Positions 1-5,275 of a DNA stretch of 5,275 nucleotides are shown here, piece after piece. This DNA is from Bacteroidota bacterium. Its GTDB lineage: Bacteria > Bacteroidota > Ignavibacteria > UBA10030 > UBA6906. Positions within the stretch are counted from its first letter, which is position 1, and each line of letters starts with the position of its first letter. The notes under the pieces were generated by a model. It was not told the origin of the DNA. It was given only the letters and a program-made list of their open reading frames with translations, and did not search any database. Location: the NCBI GenBank assembly GCA_003541875.1, contig DPLS01000306.1:1-5275 (forward strand). Direction: 5' to 3'. A program made the translations under genes and the position numbers.

Positions 1-1358
1 CCGTTGCCGATGTACGTGCAGGCCCCGAAGAAGACCGCCGCAAGCGAAATCGCCTGCACATGAAGCTCGTGATGTGCCAGGAGATGTGTAACCATGATCA
101 AACGCTCGGGGACATTTCCCGAAGCGACCAGCCCATAATGCTCCCGGAAGAGCAGTGCAAACGTGTCCCGTACCTCCGGAGAGCTCTGCGTCAGGGCCTG
201 CGCCAGGTCAGGCCCCCTTGCCTGAATGAGATGCTGAACGTCCCGATCCAGTTCGGGATCGGCAAAGAGGCCAATCTGAGCACTCAGGAAGTTCAGATAG
301 GTGGGGGCATTGTCCAGCACCGAAGAGAGTAATCCAGTGGCCCAGTAGAACTGACCGACGGAGTGAATTCCGATCTGGTCGGAATTCATCTCCAGCCAGT
401 CCAGGGCCGGGACCATCGTGGCAAAAATCCCTAGAAAGAGAATCCCTACCTCCTTGATGGGGAGGAAGTTAAATGCGTTCTTCTCATGAATTTCCTTCCG
501 GGTCGTGAAGTAGGATCCCGCCGCCGCAGCCAGCATGAGTATCTCACGAACGAAGAGTGGTCGCGAGATAAACACCGCAACGAGTATGATCGCCAGGAAG
601 AAGGCATTCTGTATCCCGCTCACTTCCCCCTCCTCTCCCTTAGCCTCGGCCTCATGCCTTTCCCTGGCCGGGAGCCTCCTGTAGCTGATGTAGTCCAGAG
701 CAAAGAAGACACCGAGTATGATCGCCATCGCGACCAGCCACTTGAACCAGACCGTCTCCGCCACCCAGAAGAACGGAATCCCCTGCAGATATCCCAGAAA
801 CAGAGGAGGATCTCCGATCGGGGTCAGTGCACCCCCCATGTTGCTGACGATAAATATGAAAAAGACGACGTGGAAGGGTTTGATCCTGTAACGGTTGACC
901 CTCAAATAGGGCCTGATCAGGATCATCGAGGCTCCTGTCGTCCCTACGACATTCGACAGAACAGCCCCCACCAGCAGCAGGAGGAGATTGGCCTGAGGGG
1001 TTGAACGGCCGCGGATCTTGATGTGGATCCCCCCCGCCACCACAAAAAGAGATCCGATGCGGACGATGAAACTGAAATACTCTGTCCCGACATGCATCAT
1101 GCGGACCGGATTCTGCAAAACGAACAGATAATATCCGATCACAATCAGGCCGAGACCGATCGCAACAGTGGGATAGTTCTTTTCCCACCAGTGCCTGTTG
1201 ATGAAAGGAACGATCGCGATCGCCAGAAGGAGAAGAATGAACGGGGCGATCATGAGCGGTTCGACAGGGACGTTCTGGACGTCGCCCGCCAGACCATGCT
1301 GCAGAGCCGGGAGGAAAAGGGAAGTAAGGAGGAGAAGTCTTCGGACTGGGTGACTCAT
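1..1358 (-). CDS. NhaD-like Na+/H+ antiporter or citrate-transporter-like membrane protein (IT superfamily), C-terminus cut by the window edge
   Basis: The frame opens with the ATG at 1358-1356 and stays open for 452 codons to the left edge, so only the C-terminal end is missing. The product is a polytopic inner-membrane protein. Motifs seen: [16 protein letters not shown] (135-150), [19 protein letters not shown] (172-190), [13 protein letters not shown] (345-357) and GACTYIGNG (445-453). From memory, these are the signature segments of IT-superfamily proteins annotated as sodium:proton antiporter or putative citrate transporter (CitMHS_2-like). Paired GTTGAS/DPP and DNAP/YIGNG segments suggest two halves lining the substrate site. 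Residues 1-25 look like a signal peptide: RR at 6-7, a leucine-rich core, then LAG before D26. A hydrophilic stretch at about 363-430 separates the last two motifs. The ATG overlaps the nuoM stop as ATGA and no good Shine-Dalgarno sequence precedes it, so it is probably co-translated with nuoM. It is not NuoN: the proton-antiporter signature of NuoL/M/N is absent. Family is fairly sure; the ion or substrate is not. Confidence 0.85.
   Translation of the reverse strand, partial: MSHPVRRLLLLTSLFLPALQHGLAGDVQNVPVEPLMIAPFILLLLAIAIVPFINRHWWEKNYPTVAIGLGLIVIGYYLFVLQNPVRMMHVGTEYFSFIVRIGSLFVVAGGIHIKIRGRSTPQANLLLLLVGAVLSNVVGTTGASMILIRPYLRVNRYRIKPFHVVFFIFIVSNMGGALTPIGDPPLFLGYLQGIPFFWVAETVWFKWLVAMAIILGVFFALDYISYRRLPARERHEAEAKGEEGEVSGIQNAFFLAIILVAVFISRPLFVREILMLAAAAGSYFTTRKEIHEKNAFNFLPIKEVGILFLGIFATMVPALDWLEMNSDQIGIHSVGQFYWATGLLSSVLDNAPTYLNFLSAQIGLFADPELDRDVQHLIQARGPDLAQALTQSSPEVRDTFALLFREHYGLVASGNVPERLIMVTHLLAHHELHVQAISLAAVFFGACTYIGN
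1355..1358 (-). promoter_or_regulatory. ATGA stop/start overlap coupling nuoM to the downstream antiporter-like gene
   Basis: On the minus strand the last nuoM codons read GTG GAA TGA, and the ATG of the next gene uses the A of GAA plus the TG of the stop. This four-base overlap is the classic arrangement for termination-reinitiation. No purine-rich ribosome binding site lies at normal spacing before the ATG, which fits translation of the downstream gene depending on ribosomes finishing nuoM. The overlap is seen directly; coupling is inferred. Confidence 0.7.
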
Positions 1359-2929
1359 TCCACGGCGGCCGGTGCCTGGCTCCGGACGGCCTCTTCGATA
1401 ACGCGGAACTGCTGACCCTTCCGCGCATTCTCGATCTGATGGATCAGCTGCCGGGACGTAGCAGCCGATTTGTTGAGGAACGTGCTCGGATAGAATCCGA
1501 TCCAGACGATGAACACAATTACCGGAACGAGTACTGCAATTTCTCTTTTGGAAAGATCGATCAGCTTCTGATTCTCCGGGTTTTCCAATTTACCGAAAAA
1601 GACTCGCTGGTAACTCCACAACAGATACACTGCCGCAAAGATCACCCCTGTTGCAGCCAGGATCGCATACAGGTAGTTAGCAAGGTACTGTGACTTGAAC
1701 GCGCCAAGGAGAATCAGAAACTCCCCGACAAAGCCATTCAAGCCGGGCAATCCCACAGATGAGAGCATCACAATCATGAAGAATGTGGCATACAACGGCA
1801 TCTGTTTTGCAAGACCGCCGAAGTCTTTTATCATTCTTGTATGTCGTCGATCGTAGATCATTCCAACCAGAAGGAAGAGAGCCCCGGTGGATAACCCGTG
1901 ATTGATCATCTGGATGACGCCACCCTGCATCCCTTCTTCATTCACGGCAAAGATTCCGAGGACTACAAACCCGAGGTGACTCACGGAAGAATACGCCACC
2001 AGCTTCTTGAAGTCGGCCTGCACCATCGAAACGAGTGCGCCATAGATGATGCCAATAACCGCCAACCCCGCTATGTACGGCATGAATGTGAATGTCGCGA
2101 ACGGAAACAGTGGCAGACAAAACCGGACCAACCCGTACGTCCCCATCTTCAGTAAAACCCCGGCAAGGATGACGCTCCCAGCCGTTGGCGCCTGCACATG
2201 CGCGTCCGGGAGCCAGGTGTGAAACGGAAACAAAGGGACCTTGATGCAAAAGCTAAGTGCAAACGCAAGGAACATCCACGACTGAATGGACATCGGAATG
2301 CTCGGTGCAATCGTGAAGAGCTTCATCAAATCAGTTGTGAACGCTCCGCCGGGCTGAGTTGAGGCATAATACCCAAGCCAGATAATGGCAACAAGCATCA
2401 GCAGGCTGCCCGCCATCGTGTAAAGGAAGAACTTGATCGCCGCATAGATCCTCTCTCCCCCACCCCAAATGCCGATGATGAAGTACATCGGGATGAGCAT
2501 GAACTCCCAGAAGACATAGAAGAGAAACATATCCAGCGACATGAACACGCCTAGCGTTCCCACCTCCAGCAACAACATGAGAGCGACGAAGCCCTTCAGT
2601 TTGCTTTGGATCGATTCCCACGAAGCAAGTAATGCAATCGGCGTAAGAAATGTCGTCAATACCACGAGGAGAAGAGAGATGCCGTCGACGCCAAGATGGT
2701 ATGAGATGTCAAGGGTGGGAATCCAGCGATACTTTTCCACGAACTGCATCTCGGCACTCGCCCCGTTGAACTTCACAAACAACCATACCGAGAGAAGGAA
2801 TGATGCAGTGGAGAAGACAAGTCCAAGCGTCTTGACAAGTTTCTTATTCTCCGCGTCCATCAAGGCGATAAGGATCGCCCCGACGAGCGGAAGGGCAAGT
2901 ATGCTAGTGAGGATGAAGCTGTCGTTCAT
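1355..2929 (-). CDS. nuoM: NADH-quinone oxidoreductase subunit M (complex I membrane arm, antiporter-like subunit)
   Basis: This 524-residue protein is one of the three large antiporter-like subunits of complex I, embedded in the inner membrane, each thought to move one proton per catalytic cycle. About 14 membrane segments are visible. Family landmarks are present: [10 protein letters not shown] with Glu142 (E. coli Glu144), Lys230 before [22 protein letters not shown] (Lys234), Lys261 in LLKMGTYG (Lys265), His344 in MINHGLSTG, and Glu403 in NGFVGEF (Glu407). The half-channel lysines, the helix-5 glutamate and the exit-path glutamate are therefore all kept, and the subunit should be active. 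The length is close to the usual 500-odd residues, with a hydrophilic tail from about residue 488. The ATG at 2929 gives the expected [19 protein letters not shown]-terminus; the frame is open further upstream but offers no better start. It lies 71 bases after nuoL and overlaps the next gene by four bases. The preceding Shine-Dalgarno sequence is weak: a GGGAG lies about 20 bases upstream, too far to be typical. Confidence 0.98.
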   Translation of the reverse strand: MNDSFILTSILALPLVGAILIALMDAENKKLVKTLGLVFSTASFLLSVWLFVKFNGASAEMQFVEKYRWIPTLDISYHLGVDGISLLLVVLTTFLTPIALLASWESIQSKLKGFVALMLLLEVGTLGVFMSLDMFLFYVFWEFMLIPMYFIIGIWGGGERIYAAIKFFLYTMAGSLLMLVAIIWLGYYASTQPGGAFTTDLMKLFTIAPSIPMSIQSWMFLAFALSFCIKVPLFPFHTWLPDAHVQAPTAGSVILAGVLLKMGTYGLVRFCLPLFPFATFTFMPYIAGLAVIGIIYGALVSMVQADFKKLVAYSSVSHLGFVVLGIFAVNEEGMQGGVIQMINHGLSTGALFLLVGMIYDRRHTRMIKDFGGLAKQMPLYATFFMIVMLSSVGLPGLNGFVGEFLILLGAFKSQYLANYLYAILAATGVIFAAVYLLWSYQRVFFGKLENPENQKLIDLSKREIAVLVPVIVFIVWIGFYPSTFLNKSAATSRQLIHQIENARKGQQFRVIEEAVRSQAPAAVE

Positions 2930-2958
2930 ATTCTCATTCAGGATGAAATCTCCCTTTG

Positions 2959-2986
2959 CTTCCCCCCAAGTGACAACCGGGAGAAG
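2959..2986 (-). other. Possible RNA hairpin in the nuoL-nuoM spacer
   Basis: In the minus-strand transcript, CTTCTCCC (2986-2979) can pair with GGGGGAAG (2966-2959), giving an 8-bp stem with one G-U pair and a 12-base loop. It sits inside the 71-base spacer (2930-3000). No U-run follows the stem, so it is not a rho-independent terminator. If real, it could affect mRNA stability, processing or relative NuoL/NuoM output. The stem is short and could be chance; no folding program was run. Confidence 0.3.
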
Positions 2987-3000
2987 AGGCAGGGTTTTGA

Positions 3001-4932
3001 TTATCTCGTTATCAGCCAGCCAACAATCGCAATGACACCCGCAAGAAACACGAGCGCATAACTTTGTGCTACACCCGTCTGCACCACCCGCATAGTTTTG
3101 CTCACAAAGCCAAAGGCAGCAGCCAGTGCATTCACAAACCAGTCGATGACACCAACGTCAATCCCACGCCAGAGCAACTTCTCCGATCCTTTTGCCGCTG
3201 GAGTGATGACCACCGCATCGTAGGCTTCGTCCACATAGTACTTATTGAGGAGCAACTTGTACAATCCTGCAAAGCGAGCGCTCAACCGGTCGGGAATCTC
3301 TGACCTCTGGAGATACCACTTGCGAGCGAGGAAGATACCGGCAATGGCAACGCCAACGGACAAAGCCATCAACACATACTCGATAGCTTCAACATCATGG
3401 CCAGCAAGCAGCATCTTTTCATTGGCCTTCTCAAACACCGGATCAAGCCAATGTTCGATTGCATTCCCTCCACCCAGACTCGCGGGGATACCAACAAATC
3501 CCCCGATCGCCGAAAGCACGGCAAGAATGATTAACGGGATCGTCATTGTGGCAGGCGCTTCGTGCGGATGCTTGCCGGGATCCCAGCGTTTCTCTCCATC
3601 AAACGTGAGGGAGAGGAGTCTGAACATGTAGAACGCGGTCAGCCCCGCTCCAACGAGACCCATGAACCACAACACATAGTAACCGTGAGCAAACGATTTC
3701 CAGAGTATTTCATCTTTGCTGAAGAAACCCGCCAGCGGCGGAATGCCTGCGATTGCGACGGTGCCAACAAGAAACGTTTTGTATGTTGTCGGCAGATGGC
3801 TCTTCAGTTCTCCCATCTTCCTGATATCCTGCTCTTCGTGCATTGCATGGATGACGGCACCAGAACCAAGGAAGAGAAGTGCCTTGAAAAAAGCATGCGT
3901 CAGGACATGGAAAAGACCAGCCGCAAAAGCGCCTACACCAAGCGCCAGGAACATGTAGCCGAGCTGGCTGACAGTCGAATATGCAAGGATCTTCTTGATA
4001 TCATTTTGCACAAGTCCGATTGACGCGGCAACCAGAGCCGTACATGCTCCGACAATTGCGACGACTTCCATCGTTGCAGGTGCTAACGCATAAAGCACAG
4101 AACATCGCGCCACCATGTAGATGCCTGCGGTGACCATCGTCGCGGCGTGGATCAGAGCACTTACAGGTGTGGGACCGGCCATTGCGTCAGGAAGCCAAAC
4201 GAACAGCGGTATCTGCGCAGACTTACCCGTGGCACCGAGGAACAACGCCAGCGTAATCCACATGACGATCGGCGTCCCCACGGAAAGCATCGATGCATGA
4301 GCAAAGACCGTAGAGAAGTTCAAGGACCCGAACGTCGTGAAGATCAGGAACATGCCGATCAGGAAACCAAAGTCACCAATGCGGTTCACGATGAACGCTT
4401 TCTTCGCCGCATCGCCCGTCGTCCCCTTTTCGAATTTCCGGTCGTACCAGAAACCGATAAGCAGGTACGAGCAGAGCCCCACACCTTCCCAACCGAGAAA
4501 CATCAGCAGGAAATTGTCGGCGAGGATGAGATTGAGCATGGTAAAGATAAACAGGTTCAGATAGGAGAAGAAGCGCCAGAACCCCGGATCACCGTGCATA
4601 TAACCAATTGAGTAAACATGGATTAGGAAGCCGACGCCTGTCACGATCAACATCATGAGAACTGACAACTGGTCAACTTGATAGGCAACGCTAACGCTCA
4701 GATCGCCCGCAGTGATCCAGTTGAAGAGGTAGACGATGTGGGATCTTTCGTCGGGGGGACTACCAAGCATCTCAACGAGTATGCTTGCCGCGATGATGAA
4801 TCCGATGCCGACCGTGGCCGAGCCGATAATACCCACAAGCGATTCAGATTTGATCTTCCGGCCAATGAGACCGTTGATCAGGAACCCGATCAGAGGAAGG
4901 AATACTGCGTAGCCGATGTATTGATGAGCCAT
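3001..4932 (-). CDS. nuoL: NADH-quinone oxidoreductase subunit L (complex I membrane arm, distal antiporter-like subunit)
   Basis: This 643-residue protein is the distal proton-pumping subunit of complex I. It carries the long lateral helix that runs along the membrane arm. The N-terminal part (to about 450) is the antiporter-like core with the landmarks [19 protein letters not shown] (Glu149, E. coli Glu144), NRIGDF (Asp187, Asp178), [19 protein letters not shown] (Lys237, Lys229), [11 protein letters not shown] (His262), [12 protein letters not shown] (His346 and Lys350, Lys342) and [10 protein letters not shown] (Lys406 and Asp407, Lys399/Asp400). The core is followed by a polar stretch, two hydrophobic segments, the region matching the lateral helix (about 545-605) and a final membrane helix (about 622-640). 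Length is slightly above the 613 residues of E. coli NuoL. The start, [17 protein letters not shown], matches the family N-terminus. The gene begins 11 bases after the nuoK stop with no clear Shine-Dalgarno sequence, so re-initiation from nuoK is likely. No key residue is missing. Confidence 0.98.
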   Translation of the reverse strand: MAHQYIGYAVFLPLIGFLINGLIGRKIKSESLVGIIGSATVGIGFIIAASILVEMLGSPPDERSHIVYLFNWITAGDLSVSVAYQVDQLSVLMMLIVTGVGFLIHVYSIGYMHGDPGFWRFFSYLNLFIFTMLNLILADNFLLMFLGWEGVGLCSYLLIGFWYDRKFEKGTTGDAAKKAFIVNRIGDFGFLIGMFLIFTTFGSLNFSTVFAHASMLSVGTPIVMWITLALFLGATGKSAQIPLFVWLPDAMAGPTPVSALIHAATMVTAGIYMVARCSVLYALAPATMEVVAIVGACTALVAASIGLVQNDIKKILAYSTVSQLGYMFLALGVGAFAAGLFHVLTHAFFKALLFLGSGAVIHAMHEEQDIRKMGELKSHLPTTYKTFLVGTVAIAGIPPLAGFFSKDEILWKSFAHGYYVLWFMGLVGAGLTAFYMFRLLSLTFDGEKRWDPGKHPHEAPATMTIPLIILAVLSAIGGFVGIPASLGGGNAIEHWLDPVFEKANEKMLLAGHDVEAIEYVLMALSVGVAIAGIFLARKWYLQRSEIPDRLSARFAGLYKLLLNKYYVDEAYDAVVITPAAKGSEKLLWRGIDVGVIDWFVNALAAAFGFVSKTMRVVQTGVAQSYALVFLAGVIAIVGWLITR

Positions 4933-4943
4933 AGACTAGAATT

Positions 4944-5249
4944 CTACCACTTCAGGATATTGACCTCGTCGATATTGACCGTCTGCTTGTTGCGGAAGAG
5001 TGCAATCACGATGGCAAGACCCACAGCAGCTTCAGCCGCAGCAACAGCCATCACGAAGAACACGAGCACTTGCCCGGTGATGTCCCCCCGATAGGAGGAG
5101 AAGGCGATGAGGCTGAGGTTTACTGAGTTGAGCATCAACTCAATGCACATGAAGACAACGATTGCATTCCGGCGTAACAGAACGCCGGCAACACCGATAG
5201 TGAAGAGGATCGCGCTGAGCCCAAGATATGCTGAAAGTGACAGTTGCAT
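4944..5249 (-). CDS. nuoK: NADH-quinone oxidoreductase subunit K (small three-helix membrane subunit of complex I)
   Basis: This 101-residue protein has three membrane helices (about 5-24, 29-50 and 60-85), the normal size and layout for NuoK, the MrpC-like subunit between NuoJ and NuoN in the membrane arm. The two conserved buried glutamates are present: Glu37 in [13 protein letters not shown] (E. coli Glu36) and Glu73 in [13 protein letters not shown] (Glu72). They form part of the central hydrophilic axis that carries the coupling signal to the antiporter-like subunits. The ATG at 5249 is preceded by GAGAAG at 7-base spacing. The gene ends in TAG 11 bases before nuoL, so the two are certainly in one transcript. 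Nothing is unusual in the sequence. Confidence 0.98.
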   Translation of the reverse strand: MQLSLSAYLGLSAILFTIGVAGVLLRRNAIVVFMCIELMLNSVNLSLIAFSSYRGDITGQVLVFFVMAVAAAEAAVGLAIVIALFRNKQTVNIDEVNILKW

Positions 5250-5256
5250 GGATGAT

Positions 5257-5262
5257 CTTCTC
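5257..5262 (-). promoter_or_regulatory. Ribosome binding site of nuoK
   Basis: GAGAAG on the minus strand, seven bases before the nuoK ATG, is a reasonable Shine-Dalgarno match and supports that start. It is the clearest ribosome binding site among the four genes here, and it overlaps the probable stop codon of the preceding gene. Confidence 0.6.
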
Positions 5263-5275
5263 AGGTACGTTTCTT
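5261..5275 (-). CDS. nuoJ: Probable last codons of the upstream gene, likely nuoJ
   Basis: The bases before nuoK read AAG AAA CGT ACC TGA on the minus strand, which would end a protein in Lys-Lys-Arg-Thr 11 bases before the nuoK ATG. nuoJ almost always precedes nuoK, and a basic polar C-terminus with this close spacing fits. Only five codons are visible and the reading frame cannot be proved, so the identity rests on conserved gene order alone. Confidence 0.35.

Noticed and set aside
1..1358. Reading the gene after nuoM as nuoN
   Set aside because: Position alone suggests nuoN, but the translation lacks the NuoL/M/N signature lysine helices and instead carries the [24 protein letters not shown] and YIGNG motifs of the IT superfamily.
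486..1415. Two plus-strand open frames (486-1004 and 1023-1415) antisense to the transporter gene
   Set aside because: The products are highly charged (Asp, Glu, Arg, Gln) with no recognisable motif, as expected from the complement of a membrane-protein gene.
652..1428. A 258-codon minus-strand open frame overlapping the nuoM end and the transporter gene
   Set aside because: It lies in the third frame, and its product is rich in Arg, Ser, Pro and Gly with no membrane or domain pattern. The overlapping transporter frame gives clear family motifs, so this is a shadow.
2959..2986. The spacer hairpin as an intrinsic terminator
   Set aside because: No run of T follows the stem on the minus strand, and the operon clearly continues into nuoM.
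4147..4611. A 154-codon plus-strand open frame antisense to nuoL
   Set aside because: It is highly charged and low in complexity, and mirrors conserved nuoL codons. No ribosome binding site or family resemblance.

Overview
The window is a piece of a respiratory complex I (NADH:quinone oxidoreductase, nuo) operon, read entirely on the minus strand. In transcription order from the right edge it holds a probable nuoJ tail (5261-5275), nuoK (4944-5249), nuoL (3001-4932), nuoM (1355-2929), and a fourth membrane-protein gene (1-1358) that starts inside the nuoM stop codon and runs off the left edge. All calls come from reading the translated sequence; no database search was possible.

NuoK, NuoL and NuoM are intact, of normal family length, and keep the charged residues expected of working proton-translocating subunits. 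NuoL and NuoM are the two large antiporter-like subunits, and NuoK is the small three-helix subunit. Together they form most of the membrane arm that turns quinone reduction into proton pumping.

The fourth gene sits where many nuo operons carry nuoN, but it does not encode NuoN. Its frame stays open for 452 codons to the window edge. The product has the motifs of the ion-transporter (IT) superfamily group annotated as NhaD-like sodium:proton antiporter or putative citrate transporter (CitMHS_2-like). Its ATG overlaps the nuoM TGA (ATGA), which suggests translational coupling. Its arginine codon use differs from that of the nuo genes: AGG is 9 of 23 here against 3 of 28 in nuoL plus nuoM. A secondary ion transporter made in step with complex I is the most interesting feature of the window.

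The organism is a bacterium of moderate, slightly GC-rich composition. The split nuoK-L-M order and the style of NuoL, NuoM and the IT-family protein recall the Bacteroidota/Chlorobi/Ignavibacteria (FCB) side of the tree. That is an impression, not a demonstrated placement. I see no RNA genes, mobile elements, CRISPR arrays, promoters or intrinsic terminators. The only intergenic spaces are 11 bases (nuoK-nuoL) and 71 bases (nuoL-nuoM), and the latter holds a possible hairpin.
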